Source of the DNA: Gemmatimonadota bacterium
GTDB lineage: Bacteria > 4572-55 > J002
Direction of reading: 5' to 3'
Length of the DNA stretch: 40,880 nt
NCBI GenBank assembly: GCA_003697105.1
Contig: RFFQ01000034.1
Span: 1 to 40,880 of the forward strand
The notes beneath the pieces are model-generated. The model saw only the letters and a program-made list of their open reading frames with translations, made no database searches and was not told the origin of the DNA. Below are positions 31,806-40,033 of this stretch, in pieces (position 1 is the stretch's first letter; each line of letters starts with the position of its first letter). Position numbers and translations under genes: made by a program.

Positions 31806-33713
31806 ATGACGAACCATATCACGCCCCCTCACCCCTCTTTTGACGAACTTCAACAGCAATTGGATCACATGCTACAGCGCATTCATCGCATCCGGCAGGA
31901 GGTTCGCCGGCTGGAATCACCCCCCAACCAACCGGCGTTCGCACCCGAAGACCGGGAAAAACTGCTCCATGTGATCCATTTGATCAGTGCTAATTTGCGA
32001 TTAGATGACTTGCTGGATACGGTTATTGATGTGTCTTTACGGTTGACCGGCGCAGAACGAGGCTTTTTGATGCTCATTGCCGAGGATGGAAGTTTTGACT
32101 TTAAGGTCGCCCGCCGGATAGACCAAACTGATCTGGAAGCCGAGCCATTTCAAGTAAGCCGAACGGTATTACGTCAGGTTGTTGAATCCCAACAACCGGT
32201 GTTTATTCGGGATACCGGTAAAGAATTGGAGTTCAGCCGCTCCAGCAGTATTGCACAATTGGAGTTATTATCCGTGATTGCCGTCCCTTTGATCGGGCGC
32301 TCCAGCCACACCCTGATCGGCGCGATTTACGTGGACAGCCAATCCATTAATCAAGTGTTTGAACCACACGATATGGAACTCGTACAAGCCGTGGCAAATC
32401 AAGCCGCCATTGCGATTGAGAACGCCCGGTTATACGAGCATGTGGAACAAGACCGGCAGGATTTAGAACGGATTTATGAAGTTAGCAAAGCGATCAATGC
32501 CACGCTAAACCCGGAGGAACTCCTCACCTTAATTGTGGATACCGCCATTGACATCACCGCAGCGGAACGAGGGGTACTCATGCTAACCCATCCCAAAGTT
32601 CATGGTACCTACGAACTGGAATTTCGGATTGCCCGCGATCACCAGAAACAAACCCTAGCGGAAAATGAATTTGACATCAGCTACACCATCACCAATAGGG
32701 TTTTGGAAACAAAAGCCCCCGTATTGATCGCCGATGTGGAAAAGGAAGTGGACTTGATCCCACCCAGTAGTAGTATTATGAACTTACAGTTGAAATCTGT
32801 GTTGGGGGTGCCCCTCCTGACCAGCCAACGATTGATCGGCATTATTTACGTGGATACATCCGCCCTGAGCCAGCATTTTACCAAGCGTGAATTGCGCTTG
32901 CTGAGTACGCTCTCGGGACAGGCGGCAATTGCCGTCGAAAATGCAACCCTTTATACCGATCTTCAACGCGCCCATCAGGAATTGACCGAACTGGATAAAA
33001 TGAAATCCAAATTCATCAGCCTTGCCTCCCATGAACTGCGCACGCCCATGACGGTCATTGCCGGTTATTTGTATCTCCTGAATAACTTTCCGGAATCCGA
33101 AGTCTCGGGAAAAGCGCGTGACATCATCGGTATCTTAAAAAAAAGCATGGAAAAACTCACCAGCATCGTCAACAATATTGCCAATTTAGCCCGTCTGACC
33201 GCGCCGGATTATCAAATTGAAATGAAACCGGTCTCCATAACCCATGTGATCCAAGATGTACGGCAGGAAGTCACCCCTTTTATTGAACAGCGAAATCAGC
33301 ACCTAACAATACAGCTCCCAGAAGAAGAAATATGGATTGAAGCCGATGAACAATCGATCTGGCAAGCGTTAGCAAATTTAGTGATCAACGCGATCCGCTT
33401 TACCGAAGATAGCGGCTCAATCCAGATCACTTTATTGGATCAAGACCAGCAGGTGGAAATCCAAGTAACAGATACCGGCATCGGAATTCCGGCAACAGAA
33501 CATCACCATATTTTCGACCAATTTTATGAAATCGGAGATGTTCTTTATCACAGCTCTGGGCACGTGGAATTTAAATCCGGCGGTCTGGGTGTTGGGCTAT
33601 CCATTGCAAAAATCGCAGTGGAGCAACATCACGGTAAAATCTGGCTGGAAAGCGAAGAAGGTAAAGGTAGTACGTTTTATTTCCGGTTGCCGAAAACGCA
33701 ACCACCCCATTGA
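31806..33713 (+). CDS. Soluble hybrid-free sensor histidine kinase with two GAF domains
   Basis: 635 aa. A short coiled coil (about 10-40) precedes GAF1 (about 52-205) and GAF2 (about 226-382). A linker coiled coil leads to HisKA with phospho-acceptor His409 (ASHELRTPM), then HATPase_c with the N box ALANLVINAIRFTE (Asn528), G1 DTGIGIP and G2 GGLGVGLSIAK. No membrane segment, so it senses a cytoplasmic ligand through the GAF domains. GAF1 and GAF2 resemble each other (LTGAERGFLML; ITAAERGVLML) and probably arose by duplication. There is no receiver domain and no response regulator nearby: an orphan kinase. The ribosome site at ATG 31806 is weak. Confidence 0.95.
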   Translation: MTNHITPPHPSFDELQQQLDHMLQRIHRIRQEVRRLESPPNQPAFAPEDREKLLHVIHLISANLRLDDLLDTVIDVSLRLTGAERGFLMLIAEDGSFDFKVARRIDQTDLEAEPFQVSRTVLRQVVESQQPVFIRDTGKELEFSRSSSIAQLELLSVIAVPLIGRSSHTLIGAIYVDSQSINQVFEPHDMELVQAVANQAAIAIENARLYEHVEQDRQDLERIYEVSKAINATLNPEELLTLIVDTAIDITAAERGVLMLTHPKVHGTYELEFRIARDHQKQTLAENEFDISYTITNRVLETKAPVLIADVEKEVDLIPPSSSIMNLQLKSVLGVPLLTSQRLIGIIYVDTSALSQHFTKRELRLLSTLSGQAAIAVENATLYTDLQRAHQELTELDKMKSKFISLASHELRTPMTVIAGYLYLLNNFPESEVSGKARDIIGILKKSMEKLTSIVNNIANLARLTAPDYQIEMKPVSITHVIQDVRQEVTPFIEQRNQHLTIQLPEEEIWIEADEQSIWQALANLVINAIRFTEDSGSIQITLLDQDQQVEIQVTDTGIGIPATEHHHIFDQFYEIGDVLYHSSGHVEFKSGGLGVGLSIAKIAVEQHHGKIWLESEEGKGSTFYFRLPKTQPPH

Positions 33714-33772
33714 CACAAATAGCGGCAAGCGATGCCATCCCGTAGCAAACCCCTAACAAAGGGAAGTCTCCA

Positions 33773-34123
33773 ATGGTACATTCATGCAAAACCCTAGCAG
33801 ATTTTGAGCAATTACAGCAAAATAGCTATCACAAGCCGGTTTTTCTATTCAAACATTCGTCGATCTGTCCGGTTTCATCACGGGCGTGGCAGGAATTTAA
33901 GCAATTTCTGTCTGCCAACCCGACTTACGAGTATTGGCGGGTGCTGGCTGTGGAGGATCGCGCTCTATCCCGCCAAATTGCGGAGATATGTGGGGTAACG
34001 CACCAATCTCCCCAAGTAATTTTGTTCCATCAGGGACAAGCTATCTGGCATCAATCACATCTGTATATTACATCCGAAGCGCTCTTGCAAGCGGTTCAAT
34101 CTCTCATTCCTTCCACAAGGTAA
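33773..34123 (+). CDS. ytxJ: YtxJ-family monothiol bacilliredoxin
   Basis: 116 aa with the family layout: KHSSICPVSSRAW around Cys32, then VLAVEDRALSRQIAEICGV and HQSPQVILFHQGQAIWHQSH, with a cis-Pro loop QSPQV. Only one active-site cysteine is in the CPVS motif; another cysteine (ICGV, near 73) is not in a CxxC pair. Known role: removes bacillithiol from oxidised protein thiols in Firmicutes and some other phyla. Its presence suggests bacillithiol or a related thiol in this organism. ATG 33773 has GGGAAG upstream; the DUF3592 gene follows after 3 nt. Confidence 0.9.
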   Translation: MVHSCKTLADFEQLQQNSYHKPVFLFKHSSICPVSSRAWQEFKQFLSANPTYEYWRVLAVEDRALSRQIAEICGVTHQSPQVILFHQGQAIWHQSHLYITSEALLQAVQSLIPSTR

Positions 34124-34126
34124 GTT

Positions 34127-34687
34127 ATGCCACTGGTTCTTATCCTATTGAGTACGCTTTCGTTAATCGGATTCGGGGTGACGTTTGCCTTGCGTCGCCA
34201 GCCTATCCCTGCGGCGAAATGGGTATGGTTTGGCGCGATTGGGGTCGGTCTGGTCGGTGCGGGTTTGGTCATCCACAACAGCCACCGTTTGGAAGAAGCG
34301 TTCACCCACCAACAGTGGCATCACGTCACGGGTCAAATCGTCCAGACCGAGATCATTGATAAATCCTTCCGTCCAATATTGACCTATCGCTATCTGGTGA
34401 ATGGACAATCTTTTACGGCTCAATCAGACCTCGATTTACCTTTTTTTGGCGGGAAGCGCAATCGCCGGGAAACGGCGGAAATTATTGTTCACGAATACCC
34501 GGCAGGTAAAAGGGTGACGGTTTACTATGATCCGGCAAATCCGGCAAAGTCAACCTTAACCCGTGTGCCAGCGTGGGATATTTTTATGAAACTCAGTTTT
34601 GGATCGTTCCTTTACGGTACCGGTCTGGTTTATACCTTGATGTTTCTCTGGAGTCAACGTTCCAAGCGTAAAACGATAACCCCTTGA
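34127..34687 (+). CDS. DUF3592 membrane protein
   Basis: 186 aa with two hydrophobic segments at the start (about 2-20 and 32-50) and one near the C-terminus (about 152-175). Between them is a soluble beta-rich domain: HHVTGQIVQTEI, RPILTYRYLVNGQSFTAQSD and PAGKRVTVYYDPANPAKSTL, which are the typical blocks of DUF3592 proteins. Function unknown. It starts 3 nt after ytxJ, with AAGG close upstream, so the two are coupled. Confidence 0.87.
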   Translation: MPLVLILLSTLSLIGFGVTFALRRQPIPAAKWVWFGAIGVGLVGAGLVIHNSHRLEEAFTHQQWHHVTGQIVQTEIIDKSFRPILTYRYLVNGQSFTAQSDLDLPFFGGKRNRRETAEIIVHEYPAGKRVTVYYDPANPAKSTLTRVPAWDIFMKLSFGSFLYGTGLVYTLMFLWSQRSKRKTITP

Positions 34688-34703
34688 GAAGATAGGAGGT
34701 TCC

Positions 34704-35414
34704 ATGCAACAGTTAAGTAACAAAGTCGCCCTGATCACCGGCGCCGGTGGTGCCGTCGGGAGTGGTGTCACCACCGCTTTGCACAAAGCCGGCTGCAAGC
34801 TCGTACTGGTGGAACTCAACGATACCCGGCTAATGCAACTTCGCCAACAGTTCGCGGGTTCAGATGATATTTTGCCCCTTCCGGCAGATTTAGGCGATCC
34901 GGAAGCGGTACAACGGCTGGTAGATAGTGCTACCCGCACATTTGGGCGGGTCGATTTTCTGTTTAATGCCGTTGGCGGTTGGGTCGGGGGTAAGCGGCTC
35001 CATGAGCACACTCTGGACGACTTGCAAAAGATGCTGCGCATTGACCTTATCCCAACATTCAACATTATGAACAAAATTCTACCGGTGATGGTCGATCAAG
35101 GTGGGGGTAAGATCATCAATTTTGCCTCGATGGCGGTATTTGGAACGGGAGCGAATGTCTCGGCGTATGCCGCCTCCAAATCTGGAATCGTGGCATTAAC
35201 CCGAGCCGCCGCCGAGGAATATAAAACCCATAATATTCAGGTACATGCCTTTGCTCCCTCCATTATTGACACCCCTGCCAATCGGGCGGCGATGCCCGGT
35301 GCCGATTTCAGCCAGTGGGTCAGTATTGCAGAGTTGGCACAGACTGCCGTCTTCATTTTTAGCTCGGCAAATTCCCTTAGCAGTACCATCTTCAAATTTA
35401 CCGGTCGTCTCTAA
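34704..35414 (+). CDS. Short-chain dehydrogenase/reductase
   Basis: 236 aa, classical SDR. Rossmann motif TGAGGAVGSG (13-22), the DL after beta4 (PADLGD), NAVGGW in place of NNAG, the catalytic serine region INFASMAVFG and YAASKSG (Tyr-x3-Lys) are all present. Glu38 (VLVELND) after beta2 favours NAD over NADP. The substrate cannot be predicted. ATG 34704 has AGGAGG 4 nt upstream. It precedes the first heme gene by 16 nt and so may belong to the same transcript. Confidence 0.93.
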   Translation: MQQLSNKVALITGAGGAVGSGVTTALHKAGCKLVLVELNDTRLMQLRQQFAGSDDILPLPADLGDPEAVQRLVDSATRTFGRVDFLFNAVGGWVGGKRLHEHTLDDLQKMLRIDLIPTFNIMNKILPVMVDQGGGKIINFASMAVFGTGANVSAYAASKSGIVALTRAAAEEYKTHNIQVHAFAPSIIDTPANRAAMPGADFSQWVSIAELAQTAVFIFSSANSLSSTIFKFTGRL

Positions 35415-35430
35415 ATCCAAAAGGAAATTC

Positions 35431-36510
35431 ATGAGCACATTCACCAATTCAATGCTGGGATTAGCATTTTTAGGACTGGCATTTTTCGCCAGTTTATTGA
35501 TGTACAAGCTGTGGGGGTATCCCTTTGATAAACAAAAATTGAAAAGCGAAGCCCCCCCATTTTGGATACTGGTGCATAAGCTATTGGGCTGGGCGTTTGT
35601 CATTATCTATGTCCTGCTGATGTGGCAGATGATCCCGCGTTTGTGGAATTATCAGGTGGAACTCCCCCCGCGGACGGTGATGCATTTAACGATGGGTTTG
35701 GCAATCGGCATCATGTTATTCGTTAAGATTGTCATTGTCCGGTTTTTTCGCTATTTGGAGGACCCGATGGCACCTCTGCTCGGTACGGGGATTTTAATCG
35801 CAACCTTTATTTTGGTCTCGCTTTCCGTACCGCTTGCCCTACGGGATATTCATCTCAGCCAGCAAACATTGGGGGGTACCGTCTTCAGTGATGAAAATAT
35901 CAAACGGGTACAAAACCTGTTACCCACCGCCGGATTTCCCCCCGAAGCTGACCTGAAGGACCTCACTTCCATCAAAACCCTGAAACGGGGGCGCGATGTA
36001 TTACAGAAAAAATGTGTAGTTTGCCATGATATGCGAACCATTCTTGCCCGCCCCAAAACACCGGCAAATTGGGTCAAAACGGTGAACCGGATGGTTGAAC
36101 GCAGCCTTTTTGAGCCATACACCCCGGCGGAAACGTGGGCGGTATCCGCGTACCTGATCGCCATTTCACCCGAGTTACAAAAGGCAGTTAAACAACAACG
36201 CCAAGAAGAAGAAACCGCCGAAAACGCCAAAGCCGCGCTGGAAACACTCAATGAATCTTTTGAACCGGCAGAAGATAATACCGAAGAACACACCGGCGAA
36301 CCGGAAGTCGATCTGGCAGCGGCTCGCGAGTTGTGCGTAAAACTGTGCAACCAATGCCATGACTTTTCCGAAATTGAAACCTATCCGCTGGCGTCCAAAG
36401 CCGATGTGGTGAACTTGGTGGATCGCATGATCGATGAGGGATTGGAAATCGAAAAAGATGAGCTTCAACAGGTTATCCGCTACCTGAAAGCGACCTATGT
36501 GACACATTAG
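35431..36510 (+). CDS. Inner-membrane protein with four helices and two c-type heme sites
   Basis: 359 aa from ATG 35431 with AAAAGGA upstream; the frame reaches back into the SDR gene but those codons are out of place. Transmembrane helices lie near 8-25, 44-68, 82-104 and 115-137. Their histidines (His49, His85) could hold a b heme (inference). The soluble C-terminal half carries CVVCH (Cys195, Cys198, His199) and CNQCH (Cys306, Cys309, His310), separated by a Glu-rich linker (about 255-292). NWVKTVNRM and ADVVNLVDRM each supply a possible methionine ligand. The protein therefore likely carries electrons from the quinone side to the periplasm. The next heme gene starts 114 nt on. Confidence 0.9.
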   Translation: MSTFTNSMLGLAFLGLAFFASLLMYKLWGYPFDKQKLKSEAPPFWILVHKLLGWAFVIIYVLLMWQMIPRLWNYQVELPPRTVMHLTMGLAIGIMLFVKIVIVRFFRYLEDPMAPLLGTGILIATFILVSLSVPLALRDIHLSQQTLGGTVFSDENIKRVQNLLPTAGFPPEADLKDLTSIKTLKRGRDVLQKKCVVCHDMRTILARPKTPANWVKTVNRMVERSLFEPYTPAETWAVSAYLIAISPELQKAVKQQRQEEETAENAKAALETLNESFEPAEDNTEEHTGEPEVDLAAARELCVKLCNQCHDFSEIETYPLASKADVVNLVDRMIDEGLEIEKDELQQVIRYLKATYVTH

Positions 36511-36624
36511 TGATCTCCTCGTGAGGGCTTTGACATTGACTTTTCGACGAGATTCGTTACGTTGCATGACACAATTCATTCGTTTTGTGAACACACACCA
36601 TCGCGAAGATATAAAGGAGGATTT

Positions 36625-37845
36625 ATGGCAGTTCGATTACCCATTTGGCTACAAATAACGGTTCTATTCCTGTTAGGGGGCTTCACCGTTGTACAGGCGG
36701 CACCCGCAATTCCGGCGGATGTAGCAACCATTTTTGCCAATAATTGCACCGATTGCCACGCCGGTGACCTACCGGATGCAAACCTGCGTCTCTCGGCGGA
36801 TATGATTTTTAGCTCGGCGGTGGGCAAACCGAGCCGCCAAATGCCGGGCATGATGCGTATCAAACCGGGAGACCCCGCAGGAAGTTATTTGATGATGAAA
36901 ATCCGCCATGATGAAGGGATTCAAGGGGAACCCATGCCCCTCGACGAAGACCAGCTTGCCCCAGCCGACATCGAAAAAATCGCCGGTTGGATTGCGTCGC
37001 TTTCGGCGGCAGATGTAGCCCCGGATCAACCGGAACCGGTGCAGGCGTTTGCCGGGTGGACGGTCGGTAATACCCCCACCGCCAAGGTACTCCGCAAAGG
37101 GGAGATGCTCTTTCGCATCAGCCACCGCTTTGTACCGGTAGTGAACGGCGGAGAAAATCAGAATGCCTACGACGTCAACTTTGGCTTGGACGGTCCCGCC
37201 GTGATCATGATTTCACTGGGTTACGCTCCCACAGATAACCTATTGCTCAATCTCGGACGGACTAACGCCGCCGATAACGTGGAATTTAACGCCCGCTACC
37301 GGATTTTACGGGAAACCTCCGGTCAAATACCGGTTTCACTGGCGATACAAGGAAATCTCAACTGGGAGAGCCAAAAGGTAGGAGATGAAAGCCGCCTACG
37401 GGGTGAAGTCCTTAAATATTCCATGCAAGCAATTGCCACCAAAGCCCTTACGGAAAAAGCCTCGATAGCAGTGGTTCCCGGCATTCTGATCAATTCCAAC
37501 AGTGCCATAGAGGATGAAGACCCGCTCCTAACGCTGGGCGTGGGGGGGCGCTATCATTTCGGTAATGGGCTTTCGCTCACAGCGGATTGGCTGCCGATCT
37601 TCACAGAATTGGACGCCGTCCAAAATTATGGGGTCGGGTTTTATGAAGGGGATGACCCCACAAAGGCACGCCGGTTTGATAGTTGGACGGTCGGCGTGGA
37701 AAAACAGGTTGGCGGGCACGTTTTTCAGCTCTTTTTTGCCAACTCACCTGTCATTGCAACCGATCAAGTCATGAACGGCGGTGATCTGGACGTCGCCGAA
37801 GGGGATATGCGACTCGGATTTGCCATTTACCGGATTTTGCGATAG
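36625..37845 (+). CDS. Outer-membrane beta-barrel (DUF5777-like) with N-terminal c-type heme domain
   Basis: 406 aa from ATG 36625 with AAAGGAGG 6 nt upstream. Signal peptide about 1-26, then a cytochrome domain with NNCTDCHAG (Cys41, Cys44, His45) and the distal-methionine block PMPLDEDQL, of the Planctomycete-type cytochrome kind. From about 135 to the end, alternating hydrophobic and polar strands (FRISHRFVPVVNGG, VIMISLGYAPTDNLLLNLG, LGVGGRYHFGNGLSLTADW, DMRLGFAIYRILR) indicate a beta-barrel of the DUF5777 type. A heme domain joined to a barrel could conduct electrons through the outer membrane, as porin-cytochrome complexes do. The next gene starts 13 nt later. Confidence 0.9.
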   Translation: MAVRLPIWLQITVLFLLGGFTVVQAAPAIPADVATIFANNCTDCHAGDLPDANLRLSADMIFSSAVGKPSRQMPGMMRIKPGDPAGSYLMMKIRHDEGIQGEPMPLDEDQLAPADIEKIAGWIASLSAADVAPDQPEPVQAFAGWTVGNTPTAKVLRKGEMLFRISHRFVPVVNGGENQNAYDVNFGLDGPAVIMISLGYAPTDNLLLNLGRTNAADNVEFNARYRILRETSGQIPVSLAIQGNLNWESQKVGDESRLRGEVLKYSMQAIATKALTEKASIAVVPGILINSNSAIEDEDPLLTLGVGGRYHFGNGLSLTADWLPIFTELDAVQNYGVGFYEGDDPTKARRFDSWTVGVEKQVGGHVFQLFFANSPVIATDQVMNGGDLDVAEGDMRLGFAIYRILR

Positions 37846-37858
37846 GAGACTTTCAACC

Positions 37859-39370
37859 ATGAATGTAAAATATATTATTATTTTGATGGGGCTGGGACTT
37901 TTGACTGTGCTGATCAGCAGTTGTGAACATGAAGTGGACCTGCCGGAAATATCCGGTGATGTGACCTTTGCCGACGTTAAAAGTGAAGTATTTGAAGCCA
38001 GTTGTAAATCCTGCCATATTGATGCCTCTAGCGGCGGTTTGAATCTCGCATCGTATGACAATCTGGTGGGGGTGATGAGTTCCAACCCCCCGTATCTGCT
38101 GATCGAACCCAATAATGTGGCAGACTCCTACATCTACATGAAATTAATCAACGATTCCCGCATCACCGGCGACCCCATGCCGCAGGGCGGGACCATCTCG
38201 CAATACCAGTTGAACTTGCTCACGGCGTGGATTGAAAACGGTGCACCGGAAGGATTTGTAGATCGTACTGTCGCGACAATTGAACTGGAGCCAACCGCCA
38301 TCACAATGCCGCTGGGTACCACAGCAACATTGAGCGCAACGGCTAAAAATGCCGCCGGTGATGTATTATCCGGTGTTGATTTTGGCTGGAGCAGCTCCGA
38401 TGAAACGGTTGTCACCGTCATGCCCTCTGTCGGTAATACCTCGCAAGCCACGTTGACCGCAACGTTCGCTGGAGCGGGGGTTCAATCGGCGACGGTTACC
38501 GTACAAGCCGGTGAGGTTTCCGCAACAGTAACGGTCACCGTAGAAGGCGTTAGCACCATCCATTTGAATGTGGAAACATTGGCATTGGCTGAAGGGGGAT
38601 CTGCCCAATTAACAGCAACGGCACAAACAGCTTCCGCAGTTGATCTACCGACGGTCACCGATTTTACGTGGAGCAGTTCTGCGCCGGCAATTGCCACCGT
38701 CGATCAAAACGGACACGTCACAGCGCTCAGTGCGGGTATAGCCGAAATCACAGCCAGTTATGCGAGTGTGGTCAGTAATGCCTGTGAAGTAACGGTGACG
38801 GCAACGGATCCAGCGGAACGGGTAACCTCCATTACCCTAAGTCCAGAATCGACCCTGCTCGGTGTAGGGGAAACGGTCACCCTCACCGCAACCGCGTTTG
38901 ATTCGCTAGGGAGTACCATCGATGTCACGTTTGACTGGACTTCGGATAACCCGGAGGTGGCAACCGTCAATTCCAGCGGAAATGTGACCGCGCTCACTTA
39001 CGGAACAGCGAACATCACCGCCAGTGTCCGCAGCGGCGCCGTGGTCAGCAATGCCGCCCAAATTCGGGTGGAAGCCACGTTAAGCGCGGTGCAGAGTGCC
39101 GTTTTTAATAATTGTACGGGGTGTCATGGGGGTGCCGGCAATCTCTATCTTACGGATGGCGATTCCTACAACAATCTGGTAAACGTGCCAGCAACCGGCA
39201 ACGCCAGTTTTATGCGGGTTTCTCCCGGCGACCCCGCCAATTCGTATCTGTATATGAAAGTTACCGGCGATGTACGTGCCGGAGATCAGATGCCGTTGGG
39301 GGGGCAATTGACCGCAGAACAGATTGAAATGATCGAAAACTGGATTCAAAACGGCGCACAGGATAACTAA
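37859..39370 (+). CDS. Lipoprotein with two Planctomycete-type cytochrome c domains flanking three BIG2 domains
   Basis: 503 aa. A lipobox (LISSC, Cys22) anchors the protein. Cytochrome domain 1 has CKSCH (Cys49, Cys52, His53) and DPMPQGGTISQYQLNLLTAWI; domain 2 at the C-terminus has CTGCH (Cys419, Cys422, His423) and DQMPLGGQLTAEQIEMIENWI, so each has an MP distal ligand. Between them are three immunoglobulin-like BIG2 domains (about 142-225, 228-312, 316-405), with repeating SSDETVVTV, ATVDQNGHVTALSAG and ATVNSSGNVTALTYG. The layout spaces two hemes far apart on a rod. ATG 37859 has AGGAG about 9 nt upstream. A strong terminator follows. Confidence 0.93.
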   Translation: MNVKYIIILMGLGLLTVLISSCEHEVDLPEISGDVTFADVKSEVFEASCKSCHIDASSGGLNLASYDNLVGVMSSNPPYLLIEPNNVADSYIYMKLINDSRITGDPMPQGGTISQYQLNLLTAWIENGAPEGFVDRTVATIELEPTAITMPLGTTATLSATAKNAAGDVLSGVDFGWSSSDETVVTVMPSVGNTSQATLTATFAGAGVQSATVTVQAGEVSATVTVTVEGVSTIHLNVETLALAEGGSAQLTATAQTASAVDLPTVTDFTWSSSAPAIATVDQNGHVTALSAGIAEITASYASVVSNACEVTVTATDPAERVTSITLSPESTLLGVGETVTLTATAFDSLGSTIDVTFDWTSDNPEVATVNSSGNVTALTYGTANITASVRSGAVVSNAAQIRVEATLSAVQSAVFNNCTGCHGGAGNLYLTDGDSYNNLVNVPATGNASFMRVSPGDPANSYLYMKVTGDVRAGDQMPLGGQLTAEQIEMIENWIQNGAQDN

Positions 39371-39413
39371 TCCACGCACACGAAATCTTTACAAAACGCT
39401 CGTTTTGCATTAC

Positions 39414-39456
39414 ATTAAGTCGAAGATCAACCCCCATCTTCGACTTAATTTTTTTA
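39414..39456 (+). terminator. Rho-independent terminator after the heme operon
   Basis: A perfect 14-bp stem ATTAAGTCGAAGAT (39414-39427) with 39436-39449, 8-nt loop, then a T-run to 39456. Confidence 0.92.
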
Positions 39457-39475
39457 AGGATGAAAGGTATCTATC

Positions 39476-40033
39476 ATGGCTGAAGAAAGTAGTTGGATAA
39501 GCTATACGGAGCGGTTGGAGTCCCTCACGGAGGAAGAATTGACACGGGTGATGGACACCCTTTTCCCCATTTTAAAGAAGGAAGGGGTTTTCGCCAAAGT
39601 GATCGGGCGCAATAGCCAACTTCAAAAGAAGTATTTCCCCGGGATGCGGATGACCAAAATTCAACCCTCGATGTTTAAGCGGGCAGTTCAAAGAGCAATC
39701 CGCTCAAACGATGATTTTTTCCTCGGACCGCTCATCATCGAAAAGTGGTTATCCCTTTATGGTGAGATTGAAATGAGCATCTCACAATTCTTGGAGAATA
39801 CCGAGCAACTAGCGGCATATGAGGCATACCGTACGGATACCGATCCGGAAGCGGACAATTTAGTTTTCGCCGTCCACTATTTGCTATACCAACAACAACT
39901 CGACGAAGGAGACCTCCGGCTGTTCCTCAAGCTCAGTGGCGGGTTTGATGAACCGTTATTTATGCAGCAGGTACAACGCGCCGCAGAAATTGAAAACGCC
40001 ATGAAAACCGAAAATCAAGGAGAAACATCGTGA
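39476..40033 (+). CDS. Helical protein of unknown function, coupled to glnS
   Basis: 185 aa from ATG 39476. I do not recognise the family. It is rich in Glu, Leu and Gln, predicted all-helical, and has no signal peptide, membrane segment or cysteine. A basic patch ([20 protein letters not shown]) sits near residue 50. Its last codons overlap the start of glnS as GTGA, so the two are translationally coupled; a role linked to tRNA charging is possible but not shown. Confidence 0.78.
   Translation: MAEESSWISYTERLESLTEEELTRVMDTLFPILKKEGVFAKVIGRNSQLQKKYFPGMRMTKIQPSMFKRAVQRAIRSNDDFFLGPLIIEKWLSLYGEIEMSISQFLENTEQLAAYEAYRTDTDPEADNLVFAVHYLLYQQQLDEGDLRLFLKLSGGFDEPLFMQQVQRAAEIENAMKTENQGETS

Noticed and set aside
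35245-35430. N-terminal extension of the membrane heme protein into the SDR gene
   Set aside because: It overlaps the 3' part of the SDR in another frame; ATG 35431 has a ribosome site and starts the first helix.
38260-39080. Repeated segments as a possible non-coding tandem repeat
   Set aside because: They are diverged BIG2 coding domains in frame.
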